A DNA stretch of 64,000 nucleotides from Cellulophaga sp. 20_2_10 (GTDB lineage: Bacteria > Bacteroidota > Bacteroidia > Flavobacteriales > Flavobacteriaceae): positions 186,001 to 250,000 of the forward strand of contig NZ_JAMCOJ010000001.1 of the NCBI RefSeq assembly GCF_023476645.1, written 5' to 3'. The notes beneath the pieces were generated by a model that ran no database searches, was not told the DNA's origin, and saw nothing but the letters and a program-made list of their open reading frames with translations. A program made the position numbers and the translations under genes. Numbering within the stretch: the first letter of the stretch is position 1; each line of letters starts with the position of its first letter. Of this stretch, positions 27,439 through 35,370 are shown piece after piece.

Positions 27439-28050
27439 TTACAACTTCACAATCTGTGCAGAAGCCATAAATGAATCTTGCATACGTTGCATGCGATCAT
27501 CAAACTTAGTCCCAAAAACTAAATACTGACACTTATCTATACTCTCTGGTGTTCTAATTACTTCAGAAAACAAGCTAGGTTTTATTAAAAACTCAGCATC
27601 TTCAACTATAAATAATTCTAGTCTGTTTAGGTTTATTCCGTTTGTATAAAAAATTCTATTTAATCTTTTAGGTGTCGCAATAACAACATCTACACCGTCA
27701 TAAATATCATCTCTTTGGTCGTCCATACCTTGTTCTTCATAAGCACAATACGTACGTACAGACATTCTAAACGTAAACCTATCAAATTCAGCCTTTAAAT
27801 CTAATGCAGCCTGTTTGTCCTTTACAAAGATTAAAGCGCGTGGAGCATCCTCAAACTCCTCACAATTTAGTTTTTGCAACGTACTCATAACCAAAGCTGT
27901 TGTTTTACCAGATCCTTCTGGGGCTAAAGCAAAAAGGCTAGCTCCTCCTTTTATTTTAGAAAGAATTGTTTTTTGAAAAGGTAATGGTTCTGTAATTTTT
28001 AAGCGTTCTAATGCTTCTTTTAATTCTGGATGTATTTTTTTAAACGACAT
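27439..28050 (-). CDS. single-domain DEAD-box-like protein with degenerate motif II
   Basis: A 203-residue protein covering only the first RecA domain of a DEAD-box helicase. It has a Q-motif-like start (LPFQKTIL), an intact Walker A APEGSGKT at 43-50, motif Ia/Ib-like stretches (ALIFVKDKQAALDL; VIATPKRLNR), but EDAE at 150-153 where DEAD is expected, and no clear SAT motif or second RecA domain. Without domain 2 it cannot be a conventional helicase; it may bind RNA or ATP as an accessory protein. The gene ends cleanly and has its own promoter, so this looks like a stable short family rather than a recent truncation. Confidence 0.8.
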   Translation of the reverse strand: MSFKKIHPELKEALERLKITEPLPFQKTILSKIKGGASLFALAPEGSGKTTALVMSTLQKLNCEEFEDAPRALIFVKDKQAALDLKAEFDRFTFRMSVRTYCAYEEQGMDDQRDDIYDGVDVVIATPKRLNRIFYTNGINLNRLELFIVEDAEFLIKPSLFSEVIRTPESIDKCQYLVFGTKFDDRMQRMQDSFMASAQIVKL

Positions 28051-28104
28051 CTTATATTTTTTTTAGCTGATTTCTCTTTTTTAAATAACCTTACAACTTA
28101 ATTG

Positions 28105-28138
28105 CAAAGCTACACAACAATAAAAGTTATGTTAACAA
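28105..28138 (-). promoter_or_regulatory. candidate promoter of the DEAD-like gene
   Basis: Minus strand: TTG (28136-28138), 23 bases, then TAGCTTTG (28105-28112), an exact TAnnTTTG. The start codon is 55 bases downstream. A second exact -7 element, TACCTTTG, lies at 28158-28165 and could be an alternative start. Confidence 0.45.
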
Positions 28139-28223
28139 CATACATTTTATTAAAAGGCAAAGGTACTATACTTTAGCCGTGTTGTTAAAGAGTAAAAAAT
28201 TTTCATTTTCATATAGTGTTCTC

Positions 28224-28262
28224 AAAAAAAGAGTCTTAGCTTAATTGGTAAGACTCTTTTTT
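28224..28262 (-). terminator. terminator of menB
   Basis: AAAAAAGAGTCTTA (28225-28238) pairs with TAAGACTCTTTTTT (28249-28262) over a ten-base loop. On the minus strand it follows the menB stop by about 23 bases and ends in a run of T. The loop happens to spell a tRNA box-A-like sequence, discussed under rejected items. Confidence 0.85.
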
Positions 28263-28285
28263 ATTTTACACACTTAAACCTTATT

Positions 28286-29128
28286 TTAAGGAATCCATTT
28301 GTTTTTCCCAAAGTCAGGCTTACGTTTTTCTAAAAACGCATTACGCCCTTCTTTTGCTTCTTCGGTCATATATGCCAAACGTGTAGCTTCACCAGCAAAT
28401 ACTTGTTGACCAACCATACCATCATCAGTCAAGTTCATTGCAAACTTTAGCATTTTTATAGATGTTGGCGACTTTTCTAATATTTCCTGAGCCCACTCGT
28501 ACGCAGTATCTTCTAATTCGTCATGCGATATAACAGCATTTACCATACCCATATCTAGAGCTTCTTGAGCAGAATAATTACGACCTAAAAAGAAAATTTC
28601 CCTAGCCTTTTTTTGTCCAACCATTTTTGCCAAATAAGCAGAACCATAACCACCGTCAAAACTAGTTACATCTGCATCAGTTTGCTTAAAAATTGCGTGT
28701 TCTTTACTCGCTAAAGTTAAATCGCACACCACGTGTAAACTATGACCACCACCAACAGCCCAACCTGGAACTACGGCTATAACCACTTTAGTCATAAAAC
28801 GTATTAAACGTTGTACTTCTAAAATATTAAGTCTGTGCATTCCATCTTCACCAACATAACCTTGGTGTCCTCTTGCTTTTTGGTCTCCACCACTACAAAA
28901 AGAAAATACACCATCTTTAGTAGAAGGTCCTTCACCAGATAATAAAACAACACCTATAGACGTGTCTTCTTGTGCATCGTAAAATGCTTTGTATAATTCA
29001 CTTGTAGTTTTAGGTCTAAATGCATTACGTACATTTGGTCTATTAAATGCTATACGTGCTACTCCATTGCATTTTTTATACGTAATATCCTCAAACTCCT
29101 GAGCTACTTTCCACTCAATATTTTTCAT
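28286..29128 (-). CDS. menB: 1,4-dihydroxy-2-naphthoyl-CoA synthase
   Basis: Cyclises o-succinylbenzoyl-CoA in menaquinone synthesis; cytoplasmic crotonase-fold enzyme. At 280 residues it shows the MenB hallmarks NRPNVRNAFRPKT, FCSGGDQKARGHQGY, PGWAVGGGHSLHVVCDLTLAS and TDADVTSFDGGYGSAYLA. The conserved Asp in the last motif and the GGD segment distinguish it from ordinary enoyl-CoA hydratases. It is monocistronic with its own terminator; other men genes are not in this window. Confidence 0.95.
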   Translation of the reverse strand: MKNIEWKVAQEFEDITYKKCNGVARIAFNRPNVRNAFRPKTTSELYKAFYDAQEDTSIGVVLLSGEGPSTKDGVFSFCSGGDQKARGHQGYVGEDGMHRLNILEVQRLIRFMTKVVIAVVPGWAVGGGHSLHVVCDLTLASKEHAIFKQTDADVTSFDGGYGSAYLAKMVGQKKAREIFFLGRNYSAQEALDMGMVNAVISHDELEDTAYEWAQEILEKSPTSIKMLKFAMNLTDDGMVGQQVFAGEATRLAYMTEEAKEGRNAFLEKRKPDFGKNKWIP

Positions 29129-29188
29129 CTTGTTTTTTTATTTAGGATTACACATCTTAAAATAGAATTAAAAAATGTGACAGATATC

Positions 29189-30421
29189 TTATTTGTTCTT
29201 TTCTTTTTCAGCGATCCATTTAGATAAATACGTTGTACTCGTCATACTATGATGCTGTAACAAACTACCAATAAAATTGGTAGTTCTATGCTTTTCTAAA
29301 TCTTTTTGCAAAGTACTAATTTTATTAGATAATTCTATTTCTAAATTAGACTTAGCGTAATATGTTTTTAAAATTTCTTCTCCGTTTTTTTGTGCTTGTA
29401 ACCATTTCGTTTCATTGGTGTACAATTCTACTGCTGCAGCTACAAGATTAGCAACTGTATCTGTAATTTCTCCGTTCCAAGGCAAATTACCGTGCATACC
29501 CTCTGCCCCTATTTGTGTGGTAACATTAGGAGTGCCGTTATACATTGCATCTATTAATTTACCTTTTATACCTGCTCCAAAACGCAAAGGTGCCAAGTTT
29601 ACTTTTGCTTGTTGCATAATTTGGTTTACATCTTCTCCCCAGCCGTGAACTAGAAATCCGGTTTTAGGATTGTGTTTTTCTGTAATTTGCTGTGGTAGGT
29701 AGGCACCGTAAATATGTAAATTAGCATGAGGTAATGCTTTGCGTACTAAAGGCCAAATCTCTTTATGCAACCATAAAACAGCATCTACATTAGGTTTGTG
29801 CTTGCCATTACCAATACACACAAAGTCTTGTCTGTCTTTAAATCGCGGTAAATTAGTGGTCGTATAACCTTCTAACATAAATGGCAAACGAAGGAGTATG
29901 TTAGTATCTATTTTAAAGTTTTCTTGTAACAGCTTTTCTTCATACATAGAAATTAGTAAAGAAAAGTCGCATCTATAGATACTTGCTATTTCTCGCTTTG
30001 TTATTTCTTGTGATTTTAAATCTGATTCCGAAACCTGAATTGTACCATTCTTAAATGCTATTTCTCTTGCTTTACGTAAAAAATGAAGGTCTTCGGTATC
30101 TAATATACGGATGGCATTAGGTGTATTTTGTACCACACGCCAGCCAAATTGTTCCTCGGTTAAAAACCGATCAAAAACTACAATATCCGGATTTAATTTT
30201 ATTATAAAATCATCAAAACTAGTACTGTTTAATACTATTTTTTCTTCTAAAACATTTATCTCTTTAAAATTTACAGAGTAGATAGACTTTGCCGCTGTAC
30301 TTGCAAATGTAACTTTGTATTGTTCTTGCTTAAAAAAGTTTATTAATTGCATAATTCGGCCACCAGCAGCTGTGGTAGTAGGCTCCGGCCAAACAAAACC
30401 AATAAATAAAACATTTTTCAC
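29189..30421 (-). CDS. GT-B fold glycosyltransferase
   Basis: A 410-residue cytoplasmic glycosyltransferase of the GT4-like type. The N-terminal domain starts FIGFVWPEPTTTAAGGRIMQ with a Gly-rich acceptor loop; the C-terminal domain has VCIGNGKHKPNVDAVLWL, VHGWGEDVNQIMQQAKVNLAPLR split across two strands, and FGAGIKGKLIDAMYNGTPNV where donor-sugar contacts normally lie. The sugar and acceptor are unknown. It starts 11 bases after the upstream helicase gene, so the two are probably co-transcribed, though no functional link is apparent. Confidence 0.8.
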   Translation of the reverse strand: MKNVLFIGFVWPEPTTTAAGGRIMQLINFFKQEQYKVTFASTAAKSIYSVNFKEINVLEEKIVLNSTSFDDFIIKLNPDIVVFDRFLTEEQFGWRVVQNTPNAIRILDTEDLHFLRKAREIAFKNGTIQVSESDLKSQEITKREIASIYRCDFSLLISMYEEKLLQENFKIDTNILLRLPFMLEGYTTTNLPRFKDRQDFVCIGNGKHKPNVDAVLWLHKEIWPLVRKALPHANLHIYGAYLPQQITEKHNPKTGFLVHGWGEDVNQIMQQAKVNLAPLRFGAGIKGKLIDAMYNGTPNVTTQIGAEGMHGNLPWNGEITDTVANLVAAAVELYTNETKWLQAQKNGEEILKTYYAKSNLEIELSNKISTLQKDLEKHRTTNFIGSLLQHHSMTSTTYLSKWIAEKEKNK

Positions 30422-30432
30422 GCTTGAAGAAT

Positions 30433-31944
30433 TTACATTTTAGAAGAGAATTTCTGCGAGATACTTAATCGTAATTTACGCTCATAGTCCTCTTCTAACC
30501 ACTCTTTATAGTTCTTAGTGTTATTCATTATACAGTACGAGTATTGCCTAACACGGTATTGTATTTCTTCTTTTAATTTTTTTGCTAAAATACGCGCATC
30601 AAAAACATCTTCACTATTCTCTACACATATTTTTGCGTGCTGCTCTATACTTTTTTCTAAGACCGATTTTGATTTTAGTCCTTTGGCAAAAGCATCTTTA
30701 TATTCCGCTTTAATATCAAAAAATATATTATCAGATTTAGAAAACTCATCTCGTAAAGACTGCGGCATTTCATAAACAAAATCGCGCTCTATTTCTTCAT
30801 CATTCTTAATATTTTCTAGGTAAAAATCTGGAAAATGAAAAATTTCTTGCCAGTCTATAGGCTCACTCCATAAACCGAATCTCTTCGCATTATTACCAAG
30901 GTCTATAACTGTAAATTCGTTTTTATGTTCTGTAAAACGAGAACCACGACCAATCATTTGAAAATACAAGGTTAACGATCTTGTTGCTCTGTTTAAAATA
31001 ATAGTTTCTACCGTAGGTTCATCAAAACCAGTAGTTAGTATACTTACAGAGGTTAAAATTGCATCTGGAGTAGTAGAAAACCACTCTAGAATTTCTTTAC
31101 GTTCGGAGGCTGAATTTTTATTGTCTAAATGACGTACGTTGTAACCTGCTTTTTTAAAGGTTTCATACACATAATAAGAGGTGCTAATACCATTATTAAA
31201 TATTAAGGTTTTAGTACCTTTTGATAATTCCTCGTATGATGACAATAACTTGCCTTGCATAGTTTGGTTGCTATATAGCTCATCTGATGACTTTACTGTA
31301 TAATCGCCATTAATACCTAGTTTTAAGGTTTTAAGACCAACATCGTAACTATATTGCTTTGCTTTAGATAAGAATTTACGTTTAATTAAAGATTTTATAG
31401 ACTCGCCAATAATTAACTTTTTGTAATTATCTTTCATTGGCAACTTAATATTAGAACTAAGCGGTGTTGCCGTAACTCCTAATATATACGAATCTTTAAA
31501 ATACTTAAATAGCTTACGAAAAGAATTGTAATGTGCTTCATCTATAATAACCAAGCCAATATCCTCTAGCTCAACACTATCTTCTTGTAGCCTGTTATTA
31601 AGCGTTTCTACCATGGCTACAAAACACTTGTAACCATTTTGGTCGTTAAGGTCTTTAACGCTACTATTTATAACCTTGTTTTTTACACCAAAACCATCTA
31701 GCATTCTAGATGTTTGTGCACTTAACTCTATTCTATGTGTAAGTACAACAACCTTTTTATTTTTTTCTTCTATAAACCTACGAGCAATTTCTGAAAAAAC
31801 TACAGTTTTTCCGCCACCAGTAGGTAATTGATATAGTAAATTGATACCATCGGGATTCTCTTCAAAATAGGTGAATATTTTATTAAGATCTTCTTCTTGA
31901 TAGTCGTATAATGTTTTTTCTGTAGTTGTTTTATGCTCTTCCAA
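30433..31944 (-). CDS. superfamily 2 DEAH-box helicase
   Basis: A 503-residue ATP-dependent nucleic-acid translocase of the SSL2/UvrB-like SF2 group. Motif I is LPTGGGKT at 40-47, motif Ia VVVLTHRIELSAQ, motif II DEAH at 135-138, motif III GVTATPL, and motif VI FQMIGRGSR. The C-terminal ~110 residues are helical and charged. It resembles the helicase component of type III restriction enzymes but no methylase or endonuclease domain accompanies it. It precedes the glycosyltransferase gene by 11 bases. Confidence 0.88.
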   Translation of the reverse strand: MEEHKTTTEKTLYDYQEEDLNKIFTYFEENPDGINLLYQLPTGGGKTVVFSEIARRFIEEKNKKVVVLTHRIELSAQTSRMLDGFGVKNKVINSSVKDLNDQNGYKCFVAMVETLNNRLQEDSVELEDIGLVIIDEAHYNSFRKLFKYFKDSYILGVTATPLSSNIKLPMKDNYKKLIIGESIKSLIKRKFLSKAKQYSYDVGLKTLKLGINGDYTVKSSDELYSNQTMQGKLLSSYEELSKGTKTLIFNNGISTSYYVYETFKKAGYNVRHLDNKNSASERKEILEWFSTTPDAILTSVSILTTGFDEPTVETIILNRATRSLTLYFQMIGRGSRFTEHKNEFTVIDLGNNAKRFGLWSEPIDWQEIFHFPDFYLENIKNDEEIERDFVYEMPQSLRDEFSKSDNIFFDIKAEYKDAFAKGLKSKSVLEKSIEQHAKICVENSEDVFDARILAKKLKEEIQYRVRQYSYCIMNNTKNYKEWLEEDYERKLRLSISQKFSSKM

Positions 31945-32088
31945 ATGAGATAACCTATTTTGTAATTAATCGTAGAAAACGACTTTAAGTTTAAAAATAA
32001 ACCTTGCTAAATTAGGAGATTTTTGTGCCTTAATAAAACTTATGGCCATAAAATTGATAAAAAAACGGACAAAATAACGGTTAGCAGA

Positions 32089-32598
32089 TTAATCTATACT
32101 GTCTAAAGCTCTAGAGAAACCATCTGCATACATCCAGTTTTTATCTTGTGTTTCGGTATAAATTAGTACAATTCTGTTTTTAAATTCTGGTAAAATAGAA
32201 TTTACAGCAATGTATTGTACCGCCTGCTCAAAAGAGTTAAGCATGCTTTTATAAAATGCATCTGGTACATTTTTATGCTGTGCAAATTCTTGAGCAATTT
32301 CTATATTATACAACATAACATCTGCCACCAAAGGCGCATCTACACCTAACAATAAAAAGTTTTTAATGTATTTCTGAGCTACAGATCTACGCGCTCTTGG
32401 TCTTTTGCGTTTTACAGGAAAGTACTCGTTTCCTATTTTTAGTTTAGCTTCTTGTACGAGTTTTTCTTCTTTAGGGTTAAAAACAAAGCTATAGTATGCC
32501 TTAACAGCAGGGAACTTCTCGTACAAGCTCAATAATTGCTCTTCTAATTCTCGCTTTTTTAATTCTGACAAATACTTTTTTAAAGCTCTTTTACTCAT
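32089..32598 (-). CDS. DUF6155-like conserved protein
   Basis: A 169-residue helical cytoplasmic protein with the pattern MSKRALKKYLSELKKRELEE, FPAVKAYYSFVFNP, a very basic stretch VKRKRPRARRSVAQKYIKNF, and VDAPLVADVMLYNIEIAQEF. I recognise this as the DUF6155 type seen widely in Flavobacteria; function unknown. The Arg-rich segment could contact nucleic acid. It lies divergent from the primary sigma factor gene. Confidence 0.75.
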   Translation of the reverse strand: MSKRALKKYLSELKKRELEEQLLSLYEKFPAVKAYYSFVFNPKEEKLVQEAKLKIGNEYFPVKRKRPRARRSVAQKYIKNFLLLGVDAPLVADVMLYNIEIAQEFAQHKNVPDAFYKSMLNSFEQAVQYIAVNSILPEFKNRIVLIYTETQDKNWMYADGFSRALDSID

Positions 32599-32776
32599 AC
32601 AAACATCTATAATTCTCGAAAGTTACCAAATAAAATAAAAACGAAAGGTATTATTTATATAGATGTCTAGTAGGTAGTTAAATATTGATCTTAAAAAAAA
32701 GTAAGTAATTTATTCATAAGTAATGTATAAACATAATGTTAAATGTTTGGAAAATAACATTTTAAAATGTATACTG

Positions 32777-32784
32777 TACCTTTA
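32777..32784 (+). promoter_or_regulatory. -7 element upstream of the sigma factor gene
   Basis: TACCTTTA, one base from TAnnTTTG, 25 bases before the start codon. The nearest TTG is 27 bases upstream, longer than the usual spacing, so the -33 part is uncertain. Confidence 0.35.
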
Positions 32785-32809
32785 AACTTTAAATTAACGG
32801 AACAGATAT

Positions 32810-33673
32810 ATGAGGCAACTAAAGATTATCAAGCAGGTTACAAATAGAGAATCAAAATCACTAGACAAATACCTGCAAGATATCAGCAAAATAGATCTAA
32901 TTACTGCAAATGAGGAAGTAGAGTTAGCTCAAAAAATACGTGCAGGCGACGAGGCTGCATTAGAAAAATTAACTACAGCAAATTTAAGATTTGTTGTTTC
33001 TGTTGCTAAACAATATCAAAATCAAGGTCTAAAATTACCCGATTTAATAAACGAAGGTAATGTTGGTTTGGTAAAAGCTGCTAAAAGATTTGATGAAACT
33101 AGAGGTTTTAAGTTTATTTCTTATGCCGTTTGGTGGATTAGACAATCCATTTTACAAGCTTTAGCAGAACAGTCCAGAATTGTACGTTTGCCTTTAAACA
33201 AAATTGGTTCTATAAATAAAATTAAAAAAGCATTTTCTTATTTAGAGCAAACTCACGAAAGACCACCTTCTGCAGAAGAAATTGCAAAAGAATTAGAATT
33301 GTCTGTTAGTGAGGTAAAGCAGTCGATGAAAAATTCTGGAAGACACGTTTCTATGGATGCTCCTTTTAAAGAAGGTGAAGATTCTAACTTATATGATGTA
33401 ATTAAATACGGAGAATCTCCTAATCCTGATGAAAAATTAATGCACCAATCTTTAAATACAGAGATTAATAGAGCATTAGAAACATTATCACCTAGAGAAG
33501 CAGATGTTGTTAAATTATACTACGGTATAGGAGATAAACATTCTATGACTTTAGAAGAAATAGGTCAGATTTTTGATTTAACACGTGAGCGTGTTAGACA
33601 AATTAGAGAAAAAGCAATTCGTAAATTAAAACACAACTCTAGAAGTAAAATCTTAAAAACATATTTAGGATAG
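32810..33673 (+). CDS. rpoD: primary RNA polymerase sigma factor
   Basis: Housekeeping sigma-70 that gives RNA polymerase its promoter specificity. At 287 residues it is the compact Bacteroidota form without region 1.1. Region 1.2/2.1: [20 protein letters not shown]. Region 2.3-2.4: [20 protein letters not shown]. Region 3 follows, and region 4 has [20 protein letters not shown] with IRKLKH. The start [20 protein letters not shown] is highly typical of Flavobacteria. It would recognise the TTG/TAnnTTTG promoters noted in this window. It is single, with a strong terminator. Confidence 0.96.
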   Translation: MRQLKIIKQVTNRESKSLDKYLQDISKIDLITANEEVELAQKIRAGDEAALEKLTTANLRFVVSVAKQYQNQGLKLPDLINEGNVGLVKAAKRFDETRGFKFISYAVWWIRQSILQALAEQSRIVRLPLNKIGSINKIKKAFSYLEQTHERPPSAEEIAKELELSVSEVKQSMKNSGRHVSMDAPFKEGEDSNLYDVIKYGESPNPDEKLMHQSLNTEINRALETLSPREADVVKLYYGIGDKHSMTLEEIGQIFDLTRERVRQIREKAIRKLKHNSRSKILKTYLG

Positions 33674-33690
33674 TTTATTTTTCGAGTATA

Positions 33691-33725
33691 AAAAAAGGAG
33701 CAACGTTTATGTTGCTCCTTTTTTT
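33691..33725 (+). terminator. terminator of the sigma factor gene
   Basis: GGAGCAAC (33697-33704) pairs with GTTGCTCC (33711-33718) over a six-base loop and the stem extends as A6/T6; seven T follow. It may also act on the minus strand for the small frames that converge here. Confidence 0.9.
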
Positions 33726-33754
33726 ATGCTTTTTTTTCAGTAATGTAGTAAATA

Positions 33755-33850
33755 CTAAGAATAATTTAGTTTGGTTACATTAATTTCTGATAAAATTTGA
33801 TTTAGGCTCTCTACAAATGATAAATAAGCCGAGTTGTTTGGGTTTGCCAT
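33755..33850 (-). CDS. tiny hypothetical peptide, 31 codons (small paralogue 1)
   Basis: ATG at 33850-33848 to TAG at 33757-33755. The peptide begins MANPNNSAYLSFVESLNQIL and ends SEINVTKLNYS. It aligns without gaps with the peptide of the next upstream frame: YLSFVESLNQILS against YLNFLHDLNEILS. Both frames run on the same strand and both are preceded at about the same distance by AAACCCAAA. Frames this short arise by chance, but two related ones in tandem with a shared upstream motif argue for coding. Likely amphipathic helix; no signal peptide. Function unknown. Confidence 0.5.
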   Translation of the reverse strand: MANPNNSAYLSFVESLNQILSEINVTKLNYS

Positions 33851-33893
33851 GACAAAAGATTTTGGGTTTAACTTAAATAAATTGATTAGAAAC

Positions 33894-33992
33894 TTATATA
33901 TAATCTAATTCTATTAACTCGTTTAGACTTAAAATTTCATTTAAATCATGTAAGAAGTTTAGGTATTCTTCTCCGTATGTATCGTATAGCAT
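33894..33992 (-). CDS. tiny hypothetical peptide, 32 codons (small paralogue 2)
   Basis: ATG at 33992-33990 to TAA at 33896-33894; 43 bases separate it from paralogue 1 downstream. The peptide begins MLYDTYGEEYLNFLHDLNEI and ends LSLNELIELDYI, acidic and Leu-rich, consistent with one amphipathic helix. It shares YLxFxxxLNxILS with paralogue 1. A promoter-like TTG-N20-TAgtTTTA lies 35-64 bases upstream. Role unknown; a small regulatory protein, or a structural peptide, are possibilities. Confidence 0.5.
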   Translation of the reverse strand: MLYDTYGEEYLNFLHDLNEILSLNELIELDYI

Positions 33993-34025
33993 AATAAGTA
34001 GGTTATTTGGGTTTCTAATCTTTTA

Positions 34026-34056
34026 TAAAACTAAAGAAACACTACTTATGTTACAA
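34026..34056 (-). promoter_or_regulatory. candidate promoter of the two tiny frames
   Basis: Minus strand: TTG at 34054-34056, 20 bases, TAGTTTTA at 34026-34033 (one mismatch from TAnnTTTG). The first ATG is 34 bases downstream. Confidence 0.3.
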
Positions 34057-34109
34057 CTAAATGTGGTGAACTTATTCTTTTTTGTTGTGAAACGATATGT
34101 TTAATATAG

Positions 34110-35336
34110 TTACCAATTAAATTGATATTTTAGACCACCACTAACTGCTAAATAAAACTCGTTTGGTGTAAAAATTAACTCCTGTCTTGTTACACCAATA
34201 CTTGTAGCAACTATATTTTTACTGCTTTTTGCTGTAAAATTGTAGGTTAATAAGGCTTCTTGGGACTCTAAATAAAAGATTGACTCTGATAATAATACAT
34301 TGTTTTCTGTAAGCTGTGTGGTCTCTGGAGAAAATCCAAACCCAAATTGAAAACCTAGATAATTGTTCTTATCCTTTAAATAGCGACGGACCGTAAAACT
34401 ATTAGAAAAGCTAATAGAGCCACCACTTGGATTAACATATGGTCTCCACGATACATAATAGTTACCAGGATACCAACTAATAGAAGCAGTTAACACGGTA
34501 GCATCTTTACCTTTAAATTGTAAATATCTAGCACCGATAGAGGCTTCTAATGACTTTGGTAGACTTTTGTAAACTTCTGCTCCTACTCTATGATTTGGAT
34601 AAATTACAGCATTAGAAAATGCATAACTAGCATACCCATACATTTTTTTTGAAAGCTTAGGGTACGCATCTACCTGAAATTGCAATCCGTCTGTACTAAA
34701 CCTATTGCTGTAATTTATAGTCGGTAGTATAGCGCCAAACTTAGTGGTGCGTTTATAGGCTATACTCCCAAAATACATAGGGTCATAAACCGTATTAAAA
34801 GAGTGCGCATCTGCACTTAATAAAATAGCATTTTTAGTGGTTTTGTTTTTAGCTATTATTTGTTCTGTTGGGATAGTTTGAAGTATATCCGGTTCTGAAT
34901 TTATTGCAATTAATGCTTCATTTTTTAGATTTATAAGATCTCTATTATTGTTTAAATATAATAGTCCTTTGTTTGATAATCCCAAGGCTGTTTGGTAATT
35001 TTCAGCATACAATTCATTTTTAATTGCGGCAACCCAAACCTCAGAATTGGTTTTATCTCTACTCGTTATGTTATTAAAATGCAACCTAGCTTCATCATAC
35101 TTAGCATCCCAAGTTAAGGTCTTTGCCAATAGGTTTTCTACGTCTGTGTATTTGGGGTACTTAGATAAAATACGTTTTAAAGTGTCCCTTGCTTGTATTC
35201 TCTTATTTGCAAAAGCTAAAGTACGGGCCTGTAAAAATGAAGCGTCTGGATCTCCTGTATACTCTTTAGACTGGCAAAAGCCCGTGAAAACAAAAAGAAT
35301 TAGAGATACTAGAGTTATGTACTTTTGGTACTTCAT
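34110..35336 (-). CDS. YaiO-family outer-membrane beta-barrel with N-terminal TPRs
   Basis: A 408-residue envelope protein. A signal peptide or lipoprotein-like start (YITLVSLILFVFTGFC) is followed by TPR-like helices at ~30-140 (LKRILSKYPKYTDVENLLAK; WDAKYDEARLHFNNI). From ~165 it is a beta-barrel of the YaiO type (SADAHSFNTVYDPMYFGSIA; VSWRPYVNPSGGSISFSNSF) ending in LKYQFNW. TPR plus barrel resembles polysaccharide exporters of the PgaA/AlgK-E kind. It is the last gene of the minus-strand block with the sulfatase-fold protein and the GT2 synthase, so export of the block's glycan is the likely role. Confidence 0.82.
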   Translation of the reverse strand: MKYQKYITLVSLILFVFTGFCQSKEYTGDPDASFLQARTLAFANKRIQARDTLKRILSKYPKYTDVENLLAKTLTWDAKYDEARLHFNNITSRDKTNSEVWVAAIKNELYAENYQTALGLSNKGLLYLNNNRDLINLKNEALIAINSEPDILQTIPTEQIIAKNKTTKNAILLSADAHSFNTVYDPMYFGSIAYKRTTKFGAILPTINYSNRFSTDGLQFQVDAYPKLSKKMYGYASYAFSNAVIYPNHRVGAEVYKSLPKSLEASIGARYLQFKGKDATVLTASISWYPGNYYVSWRPYVNPSGGSISFSNSFTVRRYLKDKNNYLGFQFGFGFSPETTQLTENNVLLSESIFYLESQEALLTYNFTAKSSKNIVATSIGVTRQELIFTPNEFYLAVSGGLKYQFNW

Positions 35337-35370
35337 ACAGTGGTAAATGTGGTTAAGTTGACTTGCTATT

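Noticed and set aside
28231-28256. tRNA-like sequence: TAGCTTAATTGG inside the menB terminator matches the tRNA D-arm (box A) consensus.
   Set aside because: No anticodon arm, T-arm or acceptor stem follows; the bases form the loop and stem edge of a clear rho-independent terminator, so the match is most likely coincidence.
30433-31944. Helicase as part of a restriction-modification or other defence system.
   Set aside because: The SF2 helicase resembles the Res subunit core, but no methylase, nuclease or other defence gene adjoins it; its operon partner is a glycosyltransferase.
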